This document shows, one piece after another, positions 25,882 through 35,099 of a stretch of 64,000 bases of DNA. The DNA comes from Acidobacteriota bacterium. Its GTDB lineage: Bacteria; Acidobacteriota; Vicinamibacteria; Vicinamibacterales; CAVVIG01. The notes under the pieces were generated by a model. The model did not search any database. It was not told the DNA's origin and saw only the letters and a program-made list of their open reading frames with translations. The translations under genes and the position numbers were made by a program. The stretch lies in assembly GCA_003222395.1 (NCBI GenBank), contig QHWB01000036.1:124001-188000 (forward strand). The letters run 5' to 3'. Position 1 is the first letter of the stretch. Each line of letters starts with the position of its first letter.

Positions 25882-28833
25882 TCAGAACGCCTGTCCGAAA
25901 CTGATGTGGAGCGCCGGACGCGATTCCGGACAGCGCTTCGCCGGGTCGTCGCTCGTCGGACACAGGAATTCGGCCACATGTGTCTTGAACCCGAGATCGA
26001 CGCGCAGCGGTCCGAACGGCGATCGATACCGTACGCCGAAGCCGACCGCGCCTCTCAACTCGGTCAGGTCGACCTGGCTCACCCGCTGGAAGACATTCCC
26101 GCTGTCGAGAAATCCGACGACGCTGAGGCCGCCGCGCACCGGCACGCGCAGCTCGCCCATCAACACGACCGTCGCATCGCCGCCGATCGGGAAACCGTTC
26201 TTGTCGATCGTGTCGCGCTGCGTCTCGGACGGCTCGTGGCGGACGCCGAGCGTGTCGAGCGCGAAGCCGCGGTTGGTCGTGTCGCCGCCCGCGAAGAATC
26301 GTTCCGGCTCGGGTATCGGCTTTTCGGTGTTGAATTCGCCGGCCATGCCCAGGATGGCGTTGCCGGCCAGGATGGCGCCGTTCGAACGCGGCAGCGTGTG
26401 GAAGGTCTGCGCGCGCAAGAACGATTTCGCGAAGCCGACCTGCGATCCAATGGCAACGGCGTCGACCTGCCCGTTGGCGGTCAGGTATTGTCCCGAGCCG
26501 GGATTGACCGCGTCGTCGCGCGTGTCGCGGATGATCGACGCGGAGAAGCCCGATAATCGCACCGGCTCGGGCGAGAAGAGACGGTTGATCAGCAGCACAT
26601 CCGGTTCGGCCACGTTCACGGCGAGCAGCTCGTTGCGCTGAATCTGGTACGCCACGCTCATGCTCAGACCGCGCGTCAGGCGGCGGGCCGCCTGCGCCGT
26701 GATTCCCTCGCGGCGGAACGTGAAGCTCGAACGAATCTGCTGCTCGATGGTTGCATTCAGCAAACCGTCGGTCGCCGTATCGAAGAGCCGCGGTTCGCGG
26801 TACGTGCCGAGCAGCCGGTATTCGGTCAGACGCCCGCTCGTCTGCGTCTGATTCAAATTCAAGGGCACGCTGACGCTCGAGAACACGTTCACCGACCGCG
26901 GCTTCCCGAACAGGTTGCGCCGGCCGTATTCGAGAAATGCGCGCGGCAGCACCTGGAATCGCGCGGCCGCCGCGCCGCCCGCCTCCTCCTGCGGTACTGG
27001 GAGCAGCCGTCCTTCTCCGCCGACGCCGTAGCCGATCGTCGTCGCGGCCGCTTCCTCGACCGTGACCAGCAGATCGCGCGCCGTCTCGTTGCCGTGCCGC
27101 AGCTCGCCGATGCGGGCGCGCCGGAAGAGGCCGAGCGCCATCAGCCGGCGCTGGCTCTCGCTGATGCTGGACAGACTGAACGGATCGCCCGGCTTGATCT
27201 GCAGCTCGCGCTCGATCGTGCCCGCATCGGTTCGCACGTTCCCGACGATGAGCACGTGATCGACGAACACCCGCGGTCCCTCACGGATGGTGAACACGAT
27301 CGACGCGCGCGTGTTCTGCGGGTTGAACTCCGGCCGCGCGTCGACGGTCGCGCTCTCGTAGCCGCGATCGTTGTAGACGGCCTGAACCTGGTCGCGATCC
27401 TGGCGCAGCTGACCGGGCACGTATGGCGCGCCGACCTGCAGCGCCATCTTGCCGCGCAGCGCCGCGTCGTCGAACGAGGTGTTGCCCGTGAACGTGATGC
27501 TGTCGACGACGATGCGCTCGCCCTCGAACACGTCGAAACGAACCATCACGGGCACTTGCGCGGCGGTGTTGCCGGTCGGTCGCAGCCCGGTCGTCGGCTG
27601 GACCTTCGCCGACGCGTAGCCGCGGCGGTGGTAGAGATCTTCGACGAGCGCCGCATCGTCGGCGACGCGGCCGTCGGAAAACGGCTGTCCCTCTCGCAGC
27701 TTCAACGCCATCTCGAATTCCGAAGAGGCGATGTTCGTGTTGCCCGCGATCTCGAGTTTCGCCACGCGGTACTGCGGGCCGCGCCGGACCGCGAACGTGA
27801 TGACGAGCTCCGCGTCGCGCTGCTCGCGCGTATGCGGCGCCTTCGCCTCGCGATAGCCGAGGTAGCGCAGATAGTCCTCGATTCGATTGGTCGAGTCCTC
27901 GAGCAAGTCCTCGTCGACCGATCCCTCGCGTTCGACCGGCACGAGCTCGTTGCGCCGATCACCCGGCAATGGATCGCCGGTGAAGACGACGCGGACGTGC
28001 GGACCAGGATCGACGGCGAGCGTGACGTTGGCGACGCGGTCCTGGTCGGCGAGCTGAATCGAGGGGGTGATCTTGGCTTCGTAGTAGCCGCGCTTGCGGC
28101 GATCCTGGATGTAGCGTTCCAGCCCCGAGGCGAGCCGCTCGCGCCGGAACGGCGCGCCCTGGACGAGATTGATTCGCCGCAACAGCTCGCTTCGCGGCAG
28201 GCTCGGCGCGCCGGTGATGTCGATGGTGCCTATCGTCGTACGGGCGCCGGGCTCGAGCGTGAACGTCAGCGTTGCACGCTCGGGCGCATGATCGAGCCGC
28301 ACCGCGGACGACACCGACGGATGCAAGTACCCGTCTGCGGCCAGCGCATCCGACAAGAGGCGGACCATGTCGCTCGTGCGCCCGATTGGCGGCGTCGCGC
28401 CGTAGCGATCGGCGACGACGCGGCGCAGCGCGCCGATATCGATACCGGCGGCCCCCGTGCGTCCGGCGAATCTGATGTCAGTGACCGGATGGATCGGGCT
28501 GAGCTCGTAGCGCAGCGTCACGCGCGCGTTCTCGAGCGACGCGTCGACGCGGACGTCGTCGAAGCGGCCCAGACTGAACAGATGCGCGATCGACTCGCGT
28601 ACCTGCACCATCGACAGCGGCGCGCCGGCGGTCGTCTCGACGATCGACACGAAGGCGGGGTCGGTCGTCTCCCGCCCTTCGAGAAAGAACCGTACAGCGC
28701 CAACCGGTTTCCCGATGAAATCGGCAACGGCCGCCGACACCGGACGCGCCAGCACCGAGACGAACAGCAGCAGGGCAGCCGTTCGTCGTCCTGCCCTTCC
28801 CGGCCATCCGGTCCCAGCCGCTCGAGCGATCAT
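25882..28833 (-). CDS. bamA: Omp85/BamA-family outer-membrane assembly protein with seven POTRA units
   Basis: Outer-membrane beta-barrel insertase of 983 aa. The start ATG at 28833 shares one base with the tamB stop. A signal peptide (to about residue 35) is followed by seven consecutive POTRA-like units. Their openings are VGAVRFFLEG, VTDIRFAGR, IGTIDITGA, VRVVFTGDP, VAKLEIAGN, VDSITFTGN and VDHVLIVGN. Standard BamA has five and TamA three. The C-terminal 16-strand barrel begins at about 640, contains the conserved FAGGDTTNRGF motif (VRGF/Y equivalent) and ends in a Phe (SFGQAF), the OMP signature. It may act as BamA for the whole cell or as a TamA-like partner of the adjacent TamB; position favours the latter, POTRA number the former. 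Confidence 0.9.
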   Translation of the reverse strand: MIARAAGTGWPGRAGRRTAALLLFVSVLARPVSAAVADFIGKPVGAVRFFLEGRETTDPAFVSIVETTAGAPLSMVQVRESIAHLFSLGRFDDVRVDASLENARVTLRYELSPIHPVTDIRFAGRTGAAGIDIGALRRVVADRYGATPPIGRTSDMVRLLSDALAADGYLHPSVSSAVRLDHAPERATLTFTLEPGARTTIGTIDITGAPSLPRSELLRRINLVQGAPFRRERLASGLERYIQDRRKRGYYEAKITPSIQLADQDRVANVTLAVDPGPHVRVVFTGDPLPGDRRNELVPVEREGSVDEDLLEDSTNRIEDYLRYLGYREAKAPHTREQRDAELVITFAVRRGPQYRVAKLEIAGNTNIASSEFEMALKLREGQPFSDGRVADDAALVEDLYHRRGYASAKVQPTTGLRPTGNTAAQVPVMVRFDVFEGERIVVDSITFTGNTSFDDAALRGKMALQVGAPYVPGQLRQDRDQVQAVYNDRGYESATVDARPEFNPQNTRASIVFTIREGPRVFVDHVLIVGNVRTDAGTIERELQIKPGDPFSLSSISESQRRLMALGLFRRARIGELRHGNETARDLLVTVEEAAATTIGYGVGGEGRLLPVPQEEAGGAAAARFQVLPRAFLEYGRRNLFGKPRSVNVFSSVSVPLNLNQTQTSGRLTEYRLLGTYREPRLFDTATDGLLNATIEQQIRSSFTFRREGITAQAARRLTRGLSMSVAYQIQRNELLAVNVAEPDVLLINRLFSPEPVRLSGFSASIIRDTRDDAVNPGSGQYLTANGQVDAVAIGSQVGFAKSFLRAQTFHTLPRSNGAILAGNAILGMAGEFNTEKPIPEPERFFAGGDTTNRGFALDTLGVRHEPSETQRDTIDKNGFPIGGDATVVLMGELRVPVRGGLSVVGFLDSGNVFQRVSQVDLTELRGAVGFGVRYRSPFGPLRVDLGFKTHVAEFLCPTSDDPAKRCPESRPALHISFGQAF

Positions 28834-31800
28834 CAGAACGTGTGCCTCACGCGGAACTCGAGCGCGTAGGTCTGTGCGTCCTCGTTGCGCGAGAGGATCC
28901 ACGACAGCCGATCGTTCTGCTCGATCTCGAGCAGCAGGATCTGATCGCTGAGCGTCGTGCCAAGGCTGCGGGAGAACGTCAGGTAGACCCGGTCCGAGAT
29001 ACGCTTGCCGATCGTCAGGCGCGCCGTTGGATTGACGCGCGACGTCTGCGTGCCGTAGGAGTCGATGAACGACGGTGTCAGCTGGAACGTGTCGACGCCG
29101 AAGGTCTGCTCCACGACCTTCCCCACTTCCGACGAGATCGGCGCGGTAATCGCCTGCGTCGCGCGGGCCGCGAGGATATCGGTCTGCGCCTGCGTCGGGT
29201 TCTGGAGCGCTCGCAGTTCGGGCGCGATGTCGCTGCGAGTCGATCGCCGGCTGACGTCGCCGAAGAGCAGCGCCAGCACGTCCGCGGTCGGCAGCCACGG
29301 ATCGGAGCTGACCGTCGGGCGCAGCTGTTCGGCCGTGCCGGCCGCGCCGACCGTGACGCGATAGGTCTGCCCCGGCAGCCGCACGTTGGTCTCGGCTTCG
29401 ACGTCGAAGAACGGCTCGATGCGGTTCGGGTTGGTGAAGTCGATCGATCCGCGGGTGATGCGGTAGCGCTGCCCTTCGAAGATCAGCTCGCCGCGCTCGA
29501 TTTCGGCGCGTCCGAAGAGCGCGGGCCGATCGTAGGTGCCACGCAGATTCAGATCCGCATTCGCGAGGAGACGCACGAGGTTCGTGTCGACGCGGAGCGT
29601 GGACGGCACGATCACCTGCACGTCGTATTTCAGCGGCACCGTGGGCGGCGTCTCGCCGCTGACCGTTCCGCCGCCCGACGGCGATCGCCGCGACGCGAGA
29701 TCGAAAATGCTGCCCGGCGCGTCGATACGACGCGTCCACACGGCGCTGCGCACGGTGACGGTGCCGCCGAGCGTCGGCGCGCGGACGTTGCCCGTCACCG
29801 CGAGGTCCGTGTCGACGATCGAACGGACGCCTTCGGGATAGCGCAGGTGAATGCCCTCGCCGCGCGCGGTGATGTTCAGATCGCTCGGCGCGTAGCCGTC
29901 GAACCCGATCCGTCCGCCGAACTGGATGCGCCCCTCGCCCATCGTCGCCGTCACGTTGTCGAGTCGCACGCCGCCGGCGTCGAACGTAACCGCGCCGTTG
30001 ATCGCGTCGAGCGACGCCGGCATCGAGAAATGGCGGATGCGGCCGTCGGCAATCGTGGCTGTGCCCGAGAACTCGGGCCGCCGCAGCTGCCCATTGATGG
30101 CCGCGCGCAATGCCGCGCGCCCCGATCCGCGGAGGTTGTTGTCGACGCCCTGGAGCAAGCCGAGATCCGCGTCGCCCGACGCCTGAACCGCGATGCGCTC
30201 CGTGTTGAGGTCCACGCCGCCGGCGACCCGCAGCTGCGTGTTCACGCCGGTGAGCTGCACCTGATCGAACTTGATCTCGCCCTTGTCGAGCGACAGGCGA
30301 AGCGGCCCGGCGTTGGCGATGCGCTGATCGAACAGCTGCATCTCCAGACTGTCCACGGTGGTCTCGACGAGCAGGCGATTGAAGTCGGCGAGCGCGCCGA
30401 CGATGCGGATCGATCCGCTCGCGACGGCGGAGATGTACTGCGAGAGCCGCGGCTCGTAGAGGCGGACGTACGGATCGAGCGAGCTGTCGTCGAACCGCAG
30501 CGTGATCTGCGCCTCGCCCTGCGGTGTCAGCGCAATCTGTCCGGTGCCGTGCACCGTCAGCCGACCCTCGGCGACGCCGGTGCCGTGCACGATGTCGATC
30601 GTGCCGCCGAGCGTACGCGTGCGCAGCGCCAGCGTGCCGGTCACCTGTCCGACGCTCTGCTCGTTCACGTAGACGTCGTCGACGCTGAACGTGATGTCGT
30701 TGCGCGGCGCATCGAACGTCCCTCTGCCGTTCGCAGTGAAAGCGGCGACTCCCGTGAACACCGCGTTCGGGTATTGCAGAAACGCGATCTGGTCCGCCGG
30801 AATTCGATCGCCTTTCGCGGTGAACGAGTACGTGGAGTCCCACCCGACGAAGGCGGCGCCGGTCACGGCGCCGCTGCCTTTCGCGATCGTCATGCTGTCG
30901 AGCCGCGCGCCCGATCCGTCGAAGCGCACGGCGGCGGTCGCCTTCGAAAACGGCTCGCCGTACGCGAAGCCCCGATCGATCGTCATCGCGCCGAATCCCA
31001 CCGGCCGTTCGTACTGGCCGGCGAGGTGGAAATCGCCCGACAGCAGCCCCGACACCGCATAGTCGTCGATCTTGAACGCATGCCGCAGGCTGTCGAGATC
31101 GCGCCGCACGGCACGGAACCGCGCGTTCATCTCCTCGCCGCCGTCATCGCGCGGATAGCCGAGCGAGAAGCGTCCGTCGGCGTGGATTTCGGAATCGCCG
31201 AGGCGGACGAGCCCGTTGGCGACGTCGACGTAGCTGTTCTCGACGACGATGTGGCCGTTGCCGGCGCCCCAGACGGTGTCGAACGCGCGCAGACCTTCGC
31301 CGGTGAAATCGCCCTCGACGCGCGGATGGCGGAACGCGCCGGTCATGACGCCGTGGAATTCGCCCCGCCCGCCGAAGGTGACCGGATGCGCGGGCGATCC
31401 GAAGTCCGTCATGATCCCCGCCAGCAGCTGATCGCTTTCCTGCCAGTCGGCGCTCGTCACGTGGAACCTGATTCGCGAACGATCGCCGTACGCCGTCGAA
31501 CCGCCGAACGTGACGTTCGTGCGCTCGGTCGTGAAGCGTCCATCGTCGAACGCCACGTCATCGGGTCCGTACCGGTAGGTGACTTCGCCGGAAATCGGCA
31601 GGTGCGCCGGCAACGGAATCGGCGCGAACGGACCCCAGTCGTCGCGGGCGTTCACCGCGGGCGCGAAGCCCTGCGGCGGCGAAACCACGAGGCGCCCCTC
31701 GCCGCGATGTTCCGTGAATTTTCCGAGCGGCCATTCGAGCGTGTTCTGCCAGTCGGCCGATCCGGCGAACCGCTGTCCGGCCAGCTGCTCGAAATCGGTG

Positions 31801-32990
31801 AACTCGGCGAGATCGACGCCGGTCAGCGTCGTATCGAATCGCGCCGCCGGCCGCGTCTTCGCGCCAAGCGGCTTGATCGTGTAAGTGAACTTCGCGTCAC
31901 CGCCGTGGAACTTCGAGCCGGCGTCCCAGACGTCGAACGACGACTGCGTCCACCGCAGCGATCCGTAGAGCGACGGGAACTGGTAGTCGTTGAAGCCGAG
32001 CGCCGCGCTCCGGAACGTGCCGGCGAGATCTCGGCGGCCGCCCTTGAACAGCGCGAACGAGCCATTGAACTCGCCGTCGCCGGCGAGACGCCAGCTCTCG
32101 TTCTTCCAGAAGATCTGGCGCATGCGCGGAAAGTTCACGCGCGACTCGACCTGGTAGATCTGGTTCGGCCAGTTGGCGAGGTCGACCTCGCCCCGCGCCA
32201 CACTCTTCGCGCCGTCGCTCTCCAGATCGACCCGCTCGAGGTGCACGCGAGCGCCGTCGAGCACGAACTGCGCTTTCATGCTCGCCCACATCGGCACGTA
32301 GTCCTGAATGGTGACCGTGCCGCCGTGAAACGTGGCGGTGCCGCGATACTGCGGCACGTTGCCCATCGTGATGTCGAGGTTGGGGCAGACGATGCTCCAC
32401 GGCGACTCGTGATCCTCGAAGGCGAACTGGCCGCGGTAGGCGCGCAGCCACCGCATCGTGACGGTGAAGCCACGCGCCTTCTTCGGCCGGTTGTCGTCGC
32501 GCGTGAAGCGGGGAAAGTTGTGCGCGTTCTCCCATTTCTCGACGAGCATCTGCCAGTCGGTCATCTCGACGCCGGAGATCGTGATATCCGGCTTGCGCGC
32601 GAGCGCGGGCAGCCAGTCGAGCGCGACGGCAATGCGTTTGGCCGTGAAGAACGGGCGATCGCCCTGGTGCACTCCGTCGATCGCCAGGTTCTCGACGATG
32701 ACGCGGCCGGTGAGGACGTGGATGCTGAGCGAGCCGATGTGGATCGGCCGCTCGAGGTATTCCGATCCGCGGCGCTCGGCGAGCCCGCGCACCGACGGCC
32801 CGAGATCGATCGTGAGCGACACGACGACCGCGGCCGCGAGCAGCGCGATGATCATCGCGCAGGCATAGCCCGCGTATCGCAGGACCTTGTGCTGGCGGAA
32901 ACGCTTCATGAGTGCGGCGAGGCCCCGCCCCCGGCGCTTCTCACTCGCGCGTTGCGCTCGCTCGGACTCACGGCTGTCGAAAACTTTCAC
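28833..32990 (-). CDS. tamB: translocation/assembly module protein TamB (DUF490)
   Basis: Very large AsmA-like bridge protein of 1385 aa. One N-terminal transmembrane helix (about 38-62, YAGYACAMIIALLAAAVVVS) is followed by an N-terminal chorein/AsmA-like part and over 1000 residues of repeated beta strands. The conserved TamB C-terminal domain reads SSDPWLPTADVLALLFGD, then GVDTFQLTPSF and LTIGKRISDRVYLTFSRSLG, ending EFRVRHTF. Such proteins span the periplasm and help move phospholipids or outer-membrane proteins. The GTG start at 32990 overlaps the upstream TGA by 4 bp, implying translational coupling; an ATG at 32909 (MKRFRQHK) is the alternative. The downstream gene is an Omp85 protein, the classic TamA/TamB partnership. 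Confidence 0.92.
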   Translation of the reverse strand: MKVFDSRESERAQRASEKRRGRGLAALMKRFRQHKVLRYAGYACAMIIALLAAAVVVSLTIDLGPSVRGLAERRGSEYLERPIHIGSLSIHVLTGRVIVENLAIDGVHQGDRPFFTAKRIAVALDWLPALARKPDITISGVEMTDWQMLVEKWENAHNFPRFTRDDNRPKKARGFTVTMRWLRAYRGQFAFEDHESPWSIVCPNLDITMGNVPQYRGTATFHGGTVTIQDYVPMWASMKAQFVLDGARVHLERVDLESDGAKSVARGEVDLANWPNQIYQVESRVNFPRMRQIFWKNESWRLAGDGEFNGSFALFKGGRRDLAGTFRSAALGFNDYQFPSLYGSLRWTQSSFDVWDAGSKFHGGDAKFTYTIKPLGAKTRPAARFDTTLTGVDLAEFTDFEQLAGQRFAGSADWQNTLEWPLGKFTEHRGEGRLVVSPPQGFAPAVNARDDWGPFAPIPLPAHLPISGEVTYRYGPDDVAFDDGRFTTERTNVTFGGSTAYGDRSRIRFHVTSADWQESDQLLAGIMTDFGSPAHPVTFGGRGEFHGVMTGAFRHPRVEGDFTGEGLRAFDTVWGAGNGHIVVENSYVDVANGLVRLGDSEIHADGRFSLGYPRDDGGEEMNARFRAVRRDLDSLRHAFKIDDYAVSGLLSGDFHLAGQYERPVGFGAMTIDRGFAYGEPFSKATAAVRFDGSGARLDSMTIAKGSGAVTGAAFVGWDSTYSFTAKGDRIPADQIAFLQYPNAVFTGVAAFTANGRGTFDAPRNDITFSVDDVYVNEQSVGQVTGTLALRTRTLGGTIDIVHGTGVAEGRLTVHGTGQIALTPQGEAQITLRFDDSSLDPYVRLYEPRLSQYISAVASGSIRIVGALADFNRLLVETTVDSLEMQLFDQRIANAGPLRLSLDKGEIKFDQVQLTGVNTQLRVAGGVDLNTERIAVQASGDADLGLLQGVDNNLRGSGRAALRAAINGQLRRPEFSGTATIADGRIRHFSMPASLDAINGAVTFDAGGVRLDNVTATMGEGRIQFGGRIGFDGYAPSDLNITARGEGIHLRYPEGVRSIVDTDLAVTGNVRAPTLGGTVTVRSAVWTRRIDAPGSIFDLASRRSPSGGGTVSGETPPTVPLKYDVQVIVPSTLRVDTNLVRLLANADLNLRGTYDRPALFGRAEIERGELIFEGQRYRITRGSIDFTNPNRIEPFFDVEAETNVRLPGQTYRVTVGAAGTAEQLRPTVSSDPWLPTADVLALLFGDVSRRSTRSDIAPELRALQNPTQAQTDILAARATQAITAPISSEVGKVVEQTFGVDTFQLTPSFIDSYGTQTSRVNPTARLTIGKRISDRVYLTFSRSLGTTLSDQILLLEIEQNDRLSWILSRNEDAQTYALEFRVRHTF

Positions 32991-33520
32991 TGAACCACGA
33001 CGAGCAGCGCGCCGGCGTCGACCGATTCGCCCTCGCGGGCGTGAAGCTCGGCGACGAGGCCGTCACGTCCGGCGCGCAGCTCGTTCTCCATCTTCATCGC
33101 TTCAACGACCACGAGCGGCTGGCGGGCGCGGACCGGGTCGCCGCTCTTCACGAGCACGCGCACGATCTTGCCCGGCATCGGCGCCGACAGGCGCTGCGGG
33201 CCGTTTCCCCCGCTCGCCTCGTCGCGGCGACGGGCGCGGCGCCCGTTCACCGCGACGGCGACGGGCGTCGGCCCGACGCCCACGATGAGCTGCCCCGTCG
33301 CGGCGTCGGGCGCAATCGTGACCTCGAAGGCGGCTCTGACCGGATCCGTCGCGCCGGTCGGACACTCGGTGTCCACCACGAGCGACAGCGTATGGGCGTC
33401 GATGCGCGCCACATCCGCGTGCACGGTGCGATCGTCGAGGGTGACTGCAAACTTGTCGCCCGTCCTGGCGACGGCGACGCGGCGCGTTCGTCCCCCTACC
33501 TCGATCTCGAAATGTTGCAT
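32987..33520 (-). CDS. biotin carboxyl carrier protein-like subunit
   Basis: Protein of 177 aa whose last 75 residues are a biotinyl/lipoyl domain with the biotinylation motif EAMKMENEL (Lys is the modified residue). It opens with LSAPMPGKIVRVLVKSGDPV and ends LLVVVQ. The N-terminal half (MQHFEIEVGGRTRRVAVART...) is a beta-rich BT-like region as in acyl-CoA carboxylase alpha subunits, so the pair with the upstream gene equals a split alpha subunit. The ATG at 33520 shares its A with the upstream stop TAA. It should carry carboxyl-biotin between the biotin carboxylase and the carboxyltransferase encoded at 39348-40889. Confidence 0.88.
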   Translation of the reverse strand: MQHFEIEVGGRTRRVAVARTGDKFAVTLDDRTVHADVARIDAHTLSLVVDTECPTGATDPVRAAFEVTIAPDAATGQLIVGVGPTPVAVAVNGRRARRRDEASGGNGPQRLSAPMPGKIVRVLVKSGDPVRARQPLVVVEAMKMENELRAGRDGLVAELHAREGESVDAGALLVVVQ

Positions 33521-35031
33521 TACCGCAACCCTTCGAGCCGGGCCTCGGTCTTCCAGCGGCCGCCCGTCGATCCGCCGTTCGCGGGCGGTCGAGCGGGCGA
33601 CAGCGCCGTGTGCAGCGCCGCCGCAATCGCAGCCATCTCCTCGACGCCGGCGGCGGGCTCGACGAACGGCCGGCCGTTCTGCGCCTTCAGCACTCCGTCG
33701 AGATACGTCGTGTCGAAGCGCCCGGCCGAGAAGTCTGGCTGCGACAGCAGCCACGTGAAGAACGGCACCGTCGTCCTGATGCCCGCCACGAGATATTCGG
33801 CGAGGGCGCGCCGCATGCGCGCGATCGCGCGCGGCCGATCCTCGGCCCACGCGGCGAGCTTCGAGATCATCGGGTCGTAGAAGATCGGCACGTCGAGGCC
33901 GGCCGTCGCGCCGCTGTCGTCGCGAATGCCGGGTCCCGCCGCCGGCCGCAGCGCGACGATGCGACCCGGGGATGGAAGGAAATTGTTGTCCGGATCCTCT
34001 GCGTAGACGCGGCACTCGATCGCGTGTCCGGTCGGCGTCAGCGCGCGCGCGGGATCGACGTCGAGCCGCTCGCCGCGCGCGATGCGAATCTGCCATTGCA
34101 CCAGGTCCAATCCCGTCACCATCTCCGTGATCGGATGCTCGACCTGCAGCCGTGTGTTCATCTCGAGAAAATAGAATCGGCCGTTCTCGTCGACGAGGAA
34201 TTCGATGGTTCCGGCGTTGGTGTAGCCGACCCCTTTCGCGACCGCTGCCGCCGCGGATGTGATTTCGGCGCGCAGCGCCGGCGTGACGGCAATCGACGGC
34301 GTTTCTTCGACGACTTTCTGGTGCCGGCGCTGAATGGAGCATTCGCGTTCGACGAACGGCACGACGGCGCCATGATGATCAGCGAGCAGCTGCACTTCGA
34401 TATGACGCGGCCGCGGCAGCTCGCGCTCGAGATACACGGCTGGGTCGCCGAACGCGGTGGCCGCCTCCGATCGTGCCGCGCCGACGGCGCTCGCAAGGTC
34501 GGACGGATCGACGACGGTCCGCATGCCTTTGCCGCCGCCGCCGGCCACCGCCTTCACCAGCAGCGGATAGCCGATCGACTGCGCCGTCGCCGCGATCTCC
34601 TCGCTTGTGGCGTCGGCGCCAAGCGGATCTTCCGTCCCGGGCACGACGGGAACGCCGGCGCGTTTCGCCGCGCCGCGCGCCGCCGTCTTGCTGCCCATCG
34701 TTTCGATCGCGCGAGCGGTCGGACCGATGAAAGTGAGTCCCGCGCCGACGCACGCGGCCGCGAAGTCCTCATTCTCGGCAAGGAAGCCGTAGCCGGGATG
34801 CACCGCATCGGCGCCGCTGCGGCGGGCCGCATCGACGAGGCGATCGATGCGCAGGTAGCTCTCCCGCGGGGCGCTGGGTCCGATGGCGTACGCTTCGTCG
34901 GCGAGCCGAACGTGAAGCGCCGAGCGATCGCACTCGGAGTAGACCGCCACGGACGACAGATCCATCTCGCGGCACGCGCGGATGATGCGCACGGCAATCT
35001 CGCCCCGGTTTGCGATCAGGATTTTCTTCAC
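33520..35031 (-). CDS. accC: acyl-CoA/acetyl-CoA carboxylase, biotin carboxylase subunit
   Basis: ATP-grasp biotin carboxylase of 503 aa. KKILIANRGEIAVRIIRACR begins right after the GTG at 35031. AVAGGGGKGMRTV is the ATP-binding Gly loop. ERECSIQRRHQKVVEETPS is the signature, and FLEMNTRLQVEHPITEMVTG holds the catalytic Glu/Asn/Arg set. A C-terminal domain typical of propionyl/acetyl-CoA carboxylase alpha chains follows (PSPGRIVALRPAAGPGIRDD). It carboxylates biotin on the carrier encoded next (1-base overlap). An upstream in-frame extension to 35181 is repeat-like and not credible. The REP-like hairpin at 35053-35075 sits in its 5' leader. First gene of the operon running to the SurA-like gene. 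Confidence 0.94.
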   Translation of the reverse strand: MKKILIANRGEIAVRIIRACREMDLSSVAVYSECDRSALHVRLADEAYAIGPSAPRESYLRIDRLVDAARRSGADAVHPGYGFLAENEDFAAACVGAGLTFIGPTARAIETMGSKTAARGAAKRAGVPVVPGTEDPLGADATSEEIAATAQSIGYPLLVKAVAGGGGKGMRTVVDPSDLASAVGAARSEAATAFGDPAVYLERELPRPRHIEVQLLADHHGAVVPFVERECSIQRRHQKVVEETPSIAVTPALRAEITSAAAAVAKGVGYTNAGTIEFLVDENGRFYFLEMNTRLQVEHPITEMVTGLDLVQWQIRIARGERLDVDPARALTPTGHAIECRVYAEDPDNNFLPSPGRIVALRPAAGPGIRDDSGATAGLDVPIFYDPMISKLAAWAEDRPRAIARMRRALAEYLVAGIRTTVPFFTWLLSQPDFSAGRFDTTYLDGVLKAQNGRPFVEPAAGVEEMAAIAAALHTALSPARPPANGGSTGGRWKTEARLEGLR

Positions 35032-35052
35032 GAGAACACACCATTGTACTCG

Positions 35053-35075
35053 TAGGGATGGAGCTTGCTCCGCCC
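35053..35075. repeat. REP-like hairpin, single copy
   Basis: TAGGGATGGAGCTTGCTCCG with following CCC: hairpin GGAG/CTTG/CTCC flanked like the left arm of the element at 6491-6645 (20 of 23 positions shared). It lies 22 bp upstream of the biotin carboxylase start and thus in the leader of the tamB/Omp85 operon. Confidence 0.65.
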
Positions 35076-35099
35076 GGAGAGACGCCTCTACCGGAGAGG

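Noticed and set aside
28842-32993. Very long open frame on the plus strand opposite tamB (over 1300 codons)
   Set aside because: Arg/Val/Asp-rich composition with no domain; it is the antisense shadow created by GC-rich codon use in tamB. Similar shadows face nrdJ, the Oar-like gene, topA and ggt.
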